Source of the DNA: Photobacterium frigidiphilum
Lineage (GTDB): Bacteria > Pseudomonadota > Gammaproteobacteria > Enterobacterales > Vibrionaceae
Direction of reading: 5' to 3'
DNA length: 64,000 nt
Assembly (NCBI RefSeq): GCF_003025615.1
Contig: NZ_PYMJ01000033.1
Location: 1 to 64,000 of the forward strand
The notes below the pieces were generated by a model, which had not been told where the DNA came from, made no database searches, and saw only the letters and a program-made list of their open reading frames with translations. A program made the translations under genes and the position numbers. Of this stretch, positions 16,674 to 30,600 are shown piece after piece (position 1 is the first letter of the stretch; each line of letters begins with the position of its first letter).

Positions 16674-18068
16674 TTACTCTCTTAACGCTGTTTGACGCGC
16701 TTTGAGCACTGGTTTAAGCAGATAATCTAAAACAGAACGCTTGCCTGTGATGATATCTGCCGACGCGGTCATACCAGGGATGATAGGTAAGGGCTCACCA
16801 TCTGGTCCTTTAAGGGTGTTATCTTCAGTCCTTATACGTACTTGGTAATAACTATTTCCTTCTTCATCCTGAATCGTGTCAGCACTGATTGTTTCTAAGT
16901 AACCAGACAAACCACCGTAAACTGTAAAATCATAAGCACTAAATTTGATCATTACAGGTAAATCTGGACGTAAAAAACCAATATCTTGAGGTGCGATTTT
17001 TGCCTCAACCAGTAAATTATCTTCTGATGGAACAATCTCAACTAGGTCCATTCCTGGTTGAATGACACCGCCCACAGTATTGACATGAATCTTTTGGATT
17101 GTGCCTGTTACAGGAGATAAAACGACAGTTCGATTGACGCGATCTTCAAGGCCCACCTGTGATTCTAATAAACTGTCGAGTTGGTAACTGGTTTCATTCA
17201 ATTCTGCTTGTGCTTCAGAGCGAAAATTAGATGCGATATTAATATATTTGAAAATCACTTCTTGAATTGTTGCCTGTGTAACCGGTATCTGTAGCTCTGC
17301 AGATGTCAATTCACGCTTAGTATCGTTTAGTTGCCGTTGTAGTTTGAGCAATTCAATCTTGGGTACAACGCCTTCATCAGCTAGAGGTTTTGTGATGTTA
17401 TATTCTTTACTGGCGATGTTATAGCTACGTCGAAGGTTATTCATACGTGATTTAGTTTCGATTAATTCACGCTCTTTTTGACTAATCTGTTGTGCCATTC
17501 CTGACAGTTGGTTTTGAACATTTGAAATGTTATCGTTGTATTCATTTCTTTGACGTTGAACCAGTCTTTTATGTTTATCTTCAAAATTGGTATCAAATTT
17601 AAGAATGTTATCTTCTACATCAACACTTTTTCGCCAGTTACTATTTGCATTTTTTTTGTGAATCGTGACGCTATTTAATAAAGCATTTAGGCGTATAGAG
17701 TCAGCTTGAGATCCTGCCAAGTTTTGCGTTCGCTCACGAAAATCGGATCGGAATAGAGTGTCATCAATCAATAGCAGCTTTTGATTTTGCTCTACATGCT
17801 GTCCTTCTTTTATCAACACTTCTTTGACAATGCCGCCTTCTAGGTTTTGCACAATTTGTAGCTGCGATGATGGAATTACCTTCCCTGTGCCAACTGTTAC
17901 CTTATCTAGCTTGGCGACAGATGCCCAAGCAATTGCAACGATAAAAAACAACACCATCACCCAAAGCATTATTCGCGCACTATGTGGTGTATTTAGCAAT
18001 AAAGCCGCTGATTTGTCATCAACGAAGTCTAATTGAGTAGTTGAAAGTGCTCGGTTTTTCTTCGCCAT
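16674..18068 (-). CDS. HlyD-family periplasmic adaptor of type I secretion (LapC-like)
   Basis: Membrane-fusion protein joining the ABC exporter to the outer-membrane channel. I prefer the ATG at 18068 (MAKKNRAL, 464 residues); an in-frame TTG at 18107 would add 13 unlikely residues. One membrane helix (about residues 35-55, IMLWVMVLFFIVAIAWASVA) is followed by a barrel-sandwich strand, a long coiled-coil region (about 110-290) and the C-terminal HlyD hallmark TVVLSPVTGTIQKIHVNTVG, ending with PGMTASADIITGKRS. It is the first gene of the minus-strand operon and faces the giant adhesin gene across about 570 bp. Family assignment is secure. Confidence 0.92.
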   Translation of the reverse strand: MAKKNRALSTTQLDFVDDKSAALLLNTPHSARIMLWVMVLFFIVAIAWASVAKLDKVTVGTGKVIPSSQLQIVQNLEGGIVKEVLIKEGQHVEQNQKLLLIDDTLFRSDFRERTQNLAGSQADSIRLNALLNSVTIHKKNANSNWRKSVDVEDNILKFDTNFEDKHKRLVQRQRNEYNDNISNVQNQLSGMAQQISQKERELIETKSRMNNLRRSYNIASKEYNITKPLADEGVVPKIELLKLQRQLNDTKRELTSAELQIPVTQATIQEVIFKYINIASNFRSEAQAELNETSYQLDSLLESQVGLEDRVNRTVVLSPVTGTIQKIHVNTVGGVIQPGMDLVEIVPSEDNLLVEAKIAPQDIGFLRPDLPVMIKFSAYDFTVYGGLSGYLETISADTIQDEEGNSYYQVRIRTEDNTLKGPDGEPLPIIPGMTASADIITGKRSVLDYLLKPVLKARQTALRE

Positions 18069-18639
18069 AAAATTACCAATGCAGTAGCCTAAAAATTTAT
18101 ACAGCAAACATCTACTTACATTCTAGTCTTAAAAAAATATATTCTTTATAAAACAGAGAGTAAAAGTTTCATATCTTGCTATTTCTTCTTATGTCATTAA
18201 ATGCATCTTGCTCCACAGGTGCTTAAGGTGCATTTTTCTATACAAAACATAGATGAGGGATCTACTCATTATGCTATTCACTACTTATAAAATACACTGT
18301 TATGTGCAATTGGTTTAATTTGTCTTCTGTCAGTATGTTTGTAACAGATTATTCCAGATGATAAACTGCCAATATATTGACGTAAAGTGTTATTTTTTGC
18401 TAAAAGTATGAATGCTTTATCACAAAATGACGTCAAAAAAGTGATAGAAGCACAGTTTAACGATTAACGTAGCATTATTGGAAAGTATGCTTTTTAGAGA
18501 TTACTTCCAAATGCTAGAAGAAATACATGATTTTATCTATTCAGATGAAGTTAGGTATTTGATAAAAATAATAATAATAATAAAGATAAAATCATATGTG
18601 CGTATGTACATATCCAAGTGCTAACTGAGTGGTCTTTTT
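18069..18639. other. Shared divergent promoter region of adhesin and secretion operon
   Basis: These 571 bp separate two divergently transcribed units and carry no convincing gene. The region is AT-rich, contains a nested 29-bp dyad (18418-18446) and an ATA/AAT microsatellite-like run near 18567-18584, and has room for several regulator sites. The adhesin start has a GAGTGG sequence as a possible ribosome site. Confidence 0.7.
18418..18446. promoter_or_regulatory. Nested dyad, candidate operator upstream of the adhesin gene
   Basis: TATCAC (18418-18423) and GTGATA (18441-18446) form outer arms around a central perfect palindrome TGACGTCA (18428-18435), with A-tracts between. It lies 194 bp before the adhesin start codon. 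The regulator is unknown; binding is inferred from symmetry only. Confidence 0.35.
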
Positions 18640-21600
18640 ATGGATACGAACGATACAAAGAATATGGTTGATATGCAGGCTTCAAAGGATGTCGCTTTTA
18701 TCATTAAAGCAGGGAACAAGGTTGTTCCTATAAAAGCTGATTATCAGATGCAATCAGATGATGTAGTCGTTGCAAATGCGGGTGCTAAATTTGTTGTGAT
18801 GCAAAATGGCATTCCTACTATTGTGAATGAATCTTGCCCAGCTTGTATCATGATGTCCGTAGACGGTCTAAAAATCTCAGAGCTCAGTGATAGTGTATCG
18901 TTTAGCGCAGAAGGTGCGAGTAATTCTAGCTTTTCATCGAATGATGTAGCCACGATTCAAAATGCAATTTTATCTGGCGATGACCCGACAGAAACGCTAG
19001 AAGCCGCAGCAGCAGGTAATGAAGCACAAGGCTCATCAAACAGCCGTTTTGTTGTTATTGATTACGATAACAATGAAATGCTTGCACAAGCGGGTTTTGA
19101 TACTGCCAGTGAGCAGCAAGAAACGATAAATGAAGATGAAAGCCTCACTATTCTGACTGCTGAAGGGGGCGATACTGCGTCTATTTCTTTGGTTGAAGGT
19201 GATTTACCAGATCTGGGTGATGTTAATCAACCAAGTACGTACCCAGTAGAAACCACTCAATCTGTAACCATTGAAGCAGGAACACAACCACTCGATCCTA
19301 ATTCATTTACGTTCGATTCTCTCACTATTGATAGTTTACTTAGCGAACTAAATAGTGACATCACATCAGGCGGTGAGTCTGTTGAATTTGTCTTTGATTC
19401 GGCAACGAATTCTATTATTGGTACGAAAAATGGTGAACTGGTACTGACTATTGATTTAGATACTAGTACCAACGGTCGAGATGTCACCATCGATATCACG
19501 ACGACATTACACCAACCTATCGATCATACGGATGGTGCGAATAACTCCGGTTTAGTGACCAACGTTGATGATCAAATCAATATCAATGTGTCTATTCAAG
19601 GCACAGATACCAGTAACAATGCTCTCGATAATCCTATTAACATTGATATCGGCATTGCTGATGGTGCTGATCCGTCTTTTAGTACGGATACAGGCGTCAC
19701 GATCAATGAATCATCACAACAAGGTGATGTGATTAGTGGTCAGATCCCATTGGATGTGGGCTCTGATGAAATCGCAACCATCGTTTTCCAAGCCGATCAA
19801 CCCAGCCTAACAAGTATCACCAGTAACGGTGAAGCGACGACTTACACCGTTTCAGGCAATACGGTCACGGTTGTGGATAGCGCGAATAGCCCAGTCATGA
19901 CGGTAACGGTCGATACCGACGGTTCATATAAGGTGGTCGTAACAGGTCCAATTGACCAAGGTGACAGCGAATCGACCAACATTGATTTGAACGTTATTGC
20001 CACCGATAAAGACGGCGATACCACTGACGGTGCGATGGATATCACCATCACTGACGGCACCAATGCCGCAGGTGGTGTTCAAGGCGCAGTCACGCTGAAC
20101 GAAGGTGACTTGGATGTTGCTGGCGACGGTGTAAATCCAAGCGATACCGATACAACGTATCCTGCGTTACAGTCTGGTTCGTTTGTGATTAAAGCGGGTG
20201 AAGACAGCCTTGTTCCGGGTTCAGTAAAAATTGACCCAGCATTACAAAGTGATTTGATCACTGAACTGCAAAATGAGCTGACCTCAGGCGGTGAGACGCT
20301 GACGTTTGAAGTCGATACTAAAGGCAACCTTATCGGAAAACTGCCGAACGGTGATGTTGCTGTGACGGTTTCCTTATCTGGTGAACAACAAGGTCAAGAC
20401 GTGAAAGTCTCGGTGACCATCACGCAAAATGTACCGCTTGATCATAACGGCTCAAATGGTGCGGGTTACGTAACATCGGCCAATGATGAAATCCACATTA
20501 ATGTGCCAGTCCAAGCCACTGACACTGACGGCGATGATTTAGATACGCCAGCCAATGTAGATATCACGATTACTGACGGTGCAGATCCATCATTCGGTGC
20601 CGATTCAGGTGTGACGATTAATGAATCGTCAGATAAAGGCAATGTGATTTCCGGTCAAATTCCATTGAATGTCGGCTCAGATGAAATCGCGACCATTGTT
20701 TTTCAAGCTGACCAACCCAGTCTAACAAGTATCACCAGTAACGGCGAAGTGACGACGTTCACTGTTTCTGGCAACACAATTACTGTTGTAGACAGTGCAA
20801 ATAACCCTGTCATGACAGTAACCATCGCGACTGACGGTTCGTACGACGTCAAAGTGACAGGTCCAATCGATCAAGGTGACAGCGAATCCACCAATATTGA
20901 TTTGAACGTTACTGCCACTGATAAAGATGGCGACACCACTGACGGTGCGATGGACATCACCATCACTGATGGTGATGATGCGTCGGGCAGCTATAACGGC
21001 ACCATTACACTGACTGAAGGTGACCTCGATACCGTTGGTGATGGTGTCAGCGGTGGAGATGCCTCTTACCCAGCCACACAATCGGGTGATTTTGCGTTAA
21101 CCGCCGGTGAAGACCGTTTAGTCCCTGACTCTGTTCAAGTGGATCCAGCCCAAGTGGCAGACTTGATGGCAGAGCTTGCGGCTGAACTGACTTCAGGCGG
21201 ACAAGCCTTAACCTTCTCTTTGAATGCTGATGGTGACATCGTGGGTATGTTGGGTACCGAGGTGGCGTTGACGGTCAAGCTGTCTGCGGTACAAGATGGT
21301 CAAGATCTGACGGTGACCGTTGATATTGCGCAAAATGTGCCATTGGATCACAACAACACGGGCGACACGGCGGGTTACATCTCCTCAGAAAACGACGAAC
21401 TTCATATCAGTGTGCCGGTTCAAGCCAAAGATACTGACGGCGATGATCTGACGACACCGGCCACAGTGGGCATCATTCTGAAAGACGGTGACAATCCTAC
21501 ATTCGGCACGGATACAGGCGTGACGATCAATGAATCATTACAACAGGGCGATGTGATTTCCGGTCAGATCCCATTAGATGTGGGCTCTGATGCGATTGAT

Positions 21601-24600
21601 ACCATAGTGTTCCAAGCTGACCAACCGGGATTAGCAGGGATCACCAGTAACGGTGAAGCGACGACTTACACGGTTGTAGGTAATACCTTGACGGTTCTCG
21701 ACAGTGCTGGCGATACCGTGATGACAGTGACCATCGCGACTGATGGCTCGTACGACGTGAAAGTGACTGGTCCTATCGATCAAGGTGACAGTGAATTAAC
21801 CAATATCGGTTTGAATGTGACCGCTACCGATAAAGATGGCGACACCACTGATGGTGCAATGGACATCACCATCACCGATGGCACCAATGCTGCGGGTGGT
21901 GACCAAGGTGCGCTAACGCTGAACGAAGGCGATTTAGATACGGTTGGCGACGGTGTTAATTCGGGTGACACAGATACCACTTACCCTGCGTCACAGTCTG
22001 GTTCGTTTGTGATCCAAGCGGGTGAAGACCGCTTAGTTCCAGGTTCGGTTGCTATCGATCCAGCCTTGAAAGATGCGTTAATTACCGAGCTGCAAAATGA
22101 GCTGACTTCAGGCGGCGAGACGCTGACGTTTGAAGTGGATAGTAACGGTAATCTAGTCGGTAAACTGCCGAACGGCGATGTTGCTGTAACCGTTACCTTG
22201 TCTGGTGAGCAGCAAGGTCAAGACGTGAAAGTCACAGTGACTATCACGCAAAATGTCCCACTGGATCATAATGGCTCAAACGGTACGGGTTACATTACTT
22301 CAGCCAATGATGACATCCATATTAATGTGCCCGTGCAAGCGACGGATACCGATGGTGATGATTTAGATACGCCAGCCAATGTAGATATCACCATCACTGA
22401 CGGTGCGAACCCGTCATTTGGTACGGATTCGGGTGTCACACTCAATGAATCGTCAGATAAAGGTAAAGTGATTTCTGGTCAGATCCCACTGGATGTGGGC
22501 TCTGATGCGATTGATACGATTCACTTCCAATCTGATCAGCCAGGTTTAGCGGGGATCACCAGTAACGGTGAAGCGACGACTTTCACAGTTGTTGGTAATA
22601 TCTTGACGGTTCTCGACAGTGCAGGCGATACCGTGATGACGGTGACCATTGCCACTGACGGTTCGTACGACGTCAAAGTGACCGGTCCAATCGACCAAGG
22701 TGACAGTGAATCCACCAATATTGACCTGAAGGTTACCGCTACCGATAAAGATGGCGACACCACTGACGGTGCGATGGACATTACCATCACAGATGGTGAT
22801 GATGCATCGGGCAGCTATAACGGCACCATTACACTGACTGAAGGTGATTTAGACACTGACGGCAATGGGGTCGGTGGCACAGATACTTCTTATCCTGCTA
22901 CACAGTCGGGTGATTTTGCGTTAATCGCCGGTGAAGACCGTTTAGTCCCGGGCTCTGTTCAAGTGGACCCAGCCCAAGTGGCTGCCTTGATGGCGGAATT
23001 ATCGTCTGAACTGACCTCAGGTGGTCAAGCGTTAACTTTCGATCTGAATGCGAATGGCGACATCGTGGGTATGTTGGGTACCGAGGTGGCGTTGACGATC
23101 AAGCTGTCTGCGGTACAAGATGGTCAAGATCTGACGGTGACCGTTGATATTGCGCAAAACGTGCCATTGGATCACAACAACACTGGCGATACAGCGGGCT
23201 ACATCAGTTCTGAAAACGACGAACTTCATATCAATGTGCCGGTTCAAGCCAAAGATACTGACGGCGATGATCTGACGACATCGGCTACCGTGGGCATCAT
23301 TCTTAAAGACGGTGACGATCCTACATTCGGCACGGATACAGGCGTCACGATCAATGAATCATCACAACAAGGCGATGTGATTAGTGGTCAGATCCCATTG
23401 GATGTGGGCTCTGATGACATCGCAACCATCGTTTTCCAAGCCGATCAACCTAGCCTAACAAGTATCACGAGTAACGGTGAAGCAACGACTTACACGGTTG
23501 TAGGTAATACCTTGACGGTTCTCGACAGCACTGGCGATACCGTGATGACGGTGACCATCGCGACTGACGGTTCGTACGACGTTAAAGTGACTGGCCCAAT
23601 CGACCAAAGTAACAGCGAATCCACCAATATCGATTTGAATGTTACTGCCACCGATAAAGACGGTGATACCACTGACGGTGCGATGGACATCACGATTACT
23701 GACGGCACCAATGCCGCGGGTGGTGCTCAAGGTGCAGTCACGCTAAGTGAAGGCGATTTGGATGTTGACGGTAATGGTGTTGGTGGTACTGATACCACTT
23801 ACCCAGCATCACAATCGGGCTCGTTTGTGATTAAAGCGGGTGAAGACAACCTTGTTCCGGGTTCAGTTAAAATAGACCCAGCGTTACAAAGTGACTTGAT
23901 CACCGAGTTGCAAAACGAACTGACCTCGGGTGGCGAAAAGCTGACCTTCGAAGTCGATAGCAGCGGTAACCTTGTCGGCAAACTACCGAATGGTGACGTT
24001 GCTGTCACGGTGTCTTTGTCTGGCGAGCAGCAAGGTCAAGACGTGAAAGTCACGGTGACTATTACGCAAAATGTACCGTTGGACCATAACGGTTCAGACG
24101 GTGCGGGTTACGTAACATCGGCCAATGATGAAATCCACATCAATGTACCCGTACAAGCCACAGACACCGATGGCGATGATTTAGATACGCCAGCCAATGT
24201 AGATATCACGATCACCGACGGTGCGAACCCATCGTTCGGTGCTGATTCTGGTGTGACGATTGATGAAACAGCACAAAAAGGCGATGTAATTTCTGGTCAG
24301 ATCCCATTGAATGTAGGCTCTGATGCGATTGATACTATTGAATTCCAATCAAACCAACCAAGCCTTGTTGGTATTACCAGCAATGGTCAGGCAACGACGT
24401 ATACCGTTTCTGGCAATACGATCACGGTTGTAGACAGTGCGAATAATCCTGTCATGACGGTAACTATCGCCACTGACGGTTCATATAAAGTCACAATGAC
24501 GGGGCCAATCGATCAAGGTGACAGTGAATCCACCAATATTGATTTGAATGTCACTGCCACCGATAAAGATGGCGACACCACTGACGGTGCGATGGACATT

Positions 24601-27600
24601 ACCATCACTGATGGTGATGATGCATCGGGCGGTTATTACGGCACGATTACACTGACTGAAGGTGATCTCGATACCGTTGGTGATGGTGTCAGCGGTGGAG
24701 ATACCTCTTACCCAGCCACACAATCGGGTAATTTTGCTTTAACCGCCGGTGAAGACCGTTTAGTGCCTGACTCTGTTGAAGTTGACCCATCCCAAGTGGC
24801 TGCCTTGATGGCTGAGCTTGCGGCTGAACTGACCTCTGGTGGTCAAGTGTTAACTTTCGATCTGAATGCGAATGGCGACATCGTGGGTATGTTGGGTGCC
24901 GAGGTGGCGCTGACGGTTAAGCTGTCTGCGGTACAAGATGGTCAAGATCTGACGGTGACCGTTGATATTGCGCAAAACGTGCCATTGGATCACAACAATA
25001 CTGGGGATACAGCGGGCTACATCCGCTCTGAAAACGACGAACTTCATATCAATGTGCCGGTTCAAGCCAAAGATACTGACGGCGATGATCTGACGACACC
25101 GGCCACCGTGGGCATCATTCTTAAAGACGGTGACGATCCTACATTCGGTACGGATACAGGCGTCACGATCAATGAATCTTCACAACAAGGTGATGTAATT
25201 TCTGGTCAGATCCCATTGGATGTGGGCTCTGATGACATCGCGACCATTGAATTTCAATCAAATCAACCAAGTCTTACTGGCATTACCAGCAATGGTCAGT
25301 CAACGACGTATACCGTAACAGGCAATACGATCACGGTTGTGGATAGCGCGAGTAACCCTGTCATGACGGTAACCATCGCTACCGATGGTTCTTACGACGT
25401 GAAAGTGACAGGACCAATCGATCAAGGTGACAGTGAATCCACCAACATTGATTTAAACGTGACTGCTACTGATAAAGACGGCGATACCACTGACGGTTCG
25501 ATGAACATCACTATTACTGACGGCACCAATGCAGCGGGTGGTGCTCAAGGTGCAGTCACGCTAAGTGAAGGCGATTTGGATGTTGACGGTAATGGTGTTG
25601 GTGGTACTGATACCACTTACCCAGCATCACAATCGGGCTCGTTTGTGATTAAAGCGGGTGAAGATAGCCTTGTTCCGGGTTCAGTAAAAATCGATCCCGC
25701 GTTACAAAGTGACTTAATCACCGAGCTGCAAAACGAACTGACCTCAGGCGGCGAGACACTGACGTTTGAAGTGGATAGTAACGGCAATCTCGTTGGTAAA
25801 TTGCCGAACGGTGTTGTTGCAGTAACGGTGTCTTTGTCTGGTGAGCAGCAAGACCAAGACGTGAAAGTCACGGTGACCATCACACAAAATGTCCCGCTGG
25901 ACCATAACGGCTCTAACGGTGCAGGTTATGTGACGTCGGCGGGTGATGACATCCATATCAATGTCCCAGTACAAGCCACCGATACCGATGGCGATAATTT
26001 AGATATACCTGCCAATGTGGACATCACGATCACCGACGGTGCGAATCCGTCGTTCGGTACAGATGACGGCGTCACCATCAATGAATCTTCACAACAAGGT
26101 GATGTGATTTCTGGTCAGATCCCACTGGATGTGGGTTCAGACGAAATCGCAACGATTGAATTCCAATTAAGTCAGCCAAGTCTAGCAAGTATCACCAGTA
26201 ATGGTGATGCGACGACGTTCACTGTTTCTGGCAACACAATTACCGTTGTAGATAGTGCGAATAACCCAGTCATAACAGTAACTATCGCCACTGACGGTTC
26301 GTACGAAGTCAAAGTGACGGGGCCAATCGATCAAGGTGACAGTGAATCGACCAATATCGACCTGAATGTTACCGCGACCGATAAAGATGGCGATACCACT
26401 GACGGTGCGATGGACATTACCATCACTGATGGTGATGATGCATCGGGCGGTTATTACGGCACGATTACACTGACTGAAGGTGATTTAGACACTGACGGCA
26501 ATGGGGTCGGTGGCACAGATACTTCTTATCCTGCTACACAGTCGGGTGATTTTGCGTTAATCGCCGGTGAAGATCGTTTAGTGCCTGACTCTGTTGAAGT
26601 TGATCCATCCCAAGTTGATGCCTTAATGGCAGAGCTTGCGGCTGAACTGACCTCTGGTGGTCAAGTGTTAACTTTCGATCTGAATGCGAATGGCGACATC
26701 GTGGGTATGTTGGGTGCCGAGGTGGCGTTGACGGTCAAGCTGTCTGCGGTACAAGATGGTCAAGATCTGACGGTGACCGTTGATATTGCGCAAAACGTGC
26801 CATTGGATCACAACAACACTGGAGATACAGCGGGCTACATCCGCTCTGAAAACGACGAACTTCATATCAATGTGCCGGTTCAAGCCAAAGATACTGACGG
26901 CGATGATCTGACGACACCGGCCACCGTGGGCATCATTCTTAAAGACGGTGACGATCCTACATTCGGTACGGATACAGGCGTCACGATCAATGAATCTTCA
27001 CAACAAGGCGATGTGATTTCTGGTCAGATTCCATTGGATGTGGGTTCAGATACGATTGATACCGTTGTCTTCCAAGCTAGTCAGCCTGGATTAACAGGGA
27101 TCACCAGTAACGGCGAAGCGACAACATACACTGTTTCAGGTAACACGATTACTGTTGTTGATAGTGCCAATATTCCTGTTATGACGGTGACCATTGCCAC
27201 TGATGGTTCATATGAAGTCACGGTTACAGGTCCAATCGACCAAGGTGACAGCGAATCCACCAATATTTATTTGAACGTTACTGCTGCTGACAAAGATGGT
27301 GACACCACTGATGGTTCGATGAACATCACTATCACTGACGGCACCAATGCCGCGGGTGGTGATCAAGGCACACTAACGCTGAACGAAGGCGACTTGGATG
27401 TTGACGGCAATGGTGTCGGTGGTACTGATACCACTTACCCAGCATCACAATCGGGCTCGTTTGTGATTAAAGCGGGTGAAGACAGCCTTGTTTCTGGCTC
27501 GGTTAAAATAGACCCAGCGTTACAAAGTGACTTGATCACCGAGTTGCAAAACGAACTGACCTCGGGTGGCGAAAAGCTGACCTTCGAAGTCGATAGCAGC

Positions 27601-30600
27601 GGTAACCTTGTCGGCAAACTGCCAAACGGTGTTGTTGCGGTGACCGTTTCACTACAAGGTGAGCAGCAAGGTCAAGACGTGAAAGTCACGGTGACCATCA
27701 CACAAAATGTCCCGCTGGATCATAACGGCTCAGATGGAACGGGTTACATTACTTCCGCCAATGATGACATTCATATAAATGTGCCCGTGCAAGCGACTGA
27801 TACTGATGGCGATGATTTAGATACCCCAGCCAATGTGGACATCACGATCACTGACGGTGCGAATCCGTCGTTCGGTGCGGATTCGGGTGTCACACTCAAT
27901 GAATCGTCAGATAAAGGTAATGTGATTGAAGGTCAGATCCCACTGGATGTGGGCTCTGATGCGATTGATACCATTGTCTTCCAAGCTGACCAACCTGGAT
28001 TAACAGGGATCACCAGTAACGGCGAAGCGACGACGTTCACTGTTTCTGGCAACACAATTACCGTTGTAGATAGTGCGAATAACCCAGTCATAACAGTAAC
28101 TATCGCCACTGACGGTTCGTACGAAGTCAAAGTGACGGGGCCAATCGATCAAGGTGACAGTGAATCAACCAATATCGACCTGAATGTTACCGCTACCGAT
28201 AAAGATGGCGACACCACTGACGGTGTGATGGACATTACCATCACTGATGGTGATGATGCATCGGGCGGTTATTACGGCACGATTACACTGACTGAAGGTG
28301 ATCTCGATACCGTTGGTGATGGTGTCAGCGGTGGAGATACCTCTTACCCAGCCACACAATCGGGTAATTTTGCTTTAACTGCGGGTGAAGATCGTTTAGT
28401 GCCTGACTCTGTTGAAGTTGATCCATCCCAAGTTGATGCCTTAATGGCAGAGCTTGCGGCTGAACTGACCTCAGGCGGTCAAGCGTTAACTTTCGATCTG
28501 AATGCGAATGGCGACATCGTGGGTATGTTGGGTGCCGAGGTGGCGTTGACGGTCAAGCTGTCTGCGGTACAAGATGGTCAAGATCTGACGGTGACCGTTG
28601 ATATTGCGCAAAACGTGCCATTGGATCACAACAACACTGGCGATACAGCGGGCTACATCCGCTCTGAAAACGACGAACTTCATATCAATGTGCCGGTTCA
28701 AGCCAAAGATACTGACGGCGATGATCTGACGACACCGGCCACCGTGGGCATCATTCTTAAAGACGGTGACGATCCTACATTCGGTACGGATACAGGCGTC
28801 ACGATCAATGAATCTTCACAACAAGGCGATGTGATTTCTGGTCAGATTCCATTGGATGTGGGTTCAGATACGATTGATACCGTTGTCTTCCAAGCTAGTC
28901 AGCCTGGATTAACAGGGATCACCAGTAACGGCGAAGCGACAACATACACTGTTTCAGGTAACACGATTACTGTTGTTGATAGTGCCAATATTCCTGTTAT
29001 GACGGTGACCATCGCCACTGATGGTTCATATAAGGTGACAGTTACAGGTCCGATCGATCAAGGTGACAGTGAATCAACCAATATCGATTTAAACGTTACT
29101 GCTACCGATAAAGATGGCGACACCACTGACGGTGCGATGGACATCACCATCACTGACGGCACCAATGCCACGGGTGGCGACCAAGGTGCGCTAACGCTGA
29201 ACGAAGGTGATTTAGACACGGCGGGTGACGGTGTTAACCTAGGTGATACAGATACGACATACCCAGCATCGCAATCAGGCTCGTTTGTTATCAAAGCGGG
29301 TGAAGACAGCCTTGTTCCGAGTTCAGTAAAAATCGACCCAGCGTTACAAAGTGATTTGATCACCGAGCTGCAAAATGAGCTGACCTCTGGCGGCGAGACA
29401 CTGACGTTTGAATTGGATAGTAACGGTAATCTGGTCGGTAAATTGCCAAACGGTATTGTTGCTGTAACCGTTACTTTGTCGGGTGAGCAGCAAGGTCAAG
29501 ACGTGAAAGTCACGGTGACTATCACACAAAATGTCCCGCTGGATCATAACGGCTCAGATGGAACGGGTTACATTACTTCCGCCAATGATGACATTCATAT
29601 AAATGTGCCCGTACAAGCGACTGATACTGACGGCGATGATTTAGATACGCCAGCCAATGTGGATATCACTATTACCGACGGCGCTAACCCATCATTTGGT
29701 GCTGATTCTGGCGTGACTGTTGATGAAACCACGCAGAAAGGCGATGTGATTTCGGGTCAAATCCCATTGGATGTGGGCTCTGATGCGATTGATACCATTG
29801 TCTTCCAAGCTGACCAACCAGGATTAGCGGGGATCACCAGTAACGGTGAGGCGACGATATTTAGTGTTTCTGGTAACACGATCACGGTGATTGATAGTGC
29901 CAATAACCCAGTCATGATGGTGACCATCGCGACGGATGGTTCATACGAAGTCACAGTTACAGGTCCGATCGATCAAGGTGACAGCGAATCCACCAATATT
30001 AATTTGAACGTTACTGCGACCGATAAAGATGGCGACACCACTGACGGCTCAATGGGTATTACTATCACTGACGGCATCAATGCTGCGGGTGGTGATCATA
30101 CGCTAACGCTGAACGAAGGTGACTTGGATGTGGCTGGCGATGGTGTTAACTCTGGCGATACAGATACGACTTATCCTGCATCTCAATCTGGTTCATTTGT
30201 GATCAAAGCGGGTGAAGATCGTTTAGTTCCAGATTCGATTGTTATTGATCCTGCACAAGTGAATGCCTTGATGACCGAGTTGGCGAGTGAGCTGACGTCT
30301 GCGGGGCAAGCATTAACCTTTTCTCAAAATACTGACGGTGACATTGTTGGTATGTTGGGCAACACAGTGGCGTTGACGGTCGAACTGTCAGCGGCGCAAA
30401 ACGGTCAAGACTTGACGGTGAGCGTTAAAATTACGCAAAACGTTCCGCTTGATCATAACGGCACAAACGGTGCGGGCTATGTGACGTCAGCGGGTGATGA
30501 CATTCATATTAACGTGCCCGTGCAAGCCACTGATACTGACGGCGATGATTTAGATACGCCAGCCAATGTCGACATCACCATTACAGACGGTGCGAACCCA

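Noticed and set aside
18566-18585. ATA/AAT run before the adhesin as a phase-variable tract
   Set aside because: It is short (about six units), lies about 55 bp before the start and outside the coding frame; there is no direct sign of slippage control.
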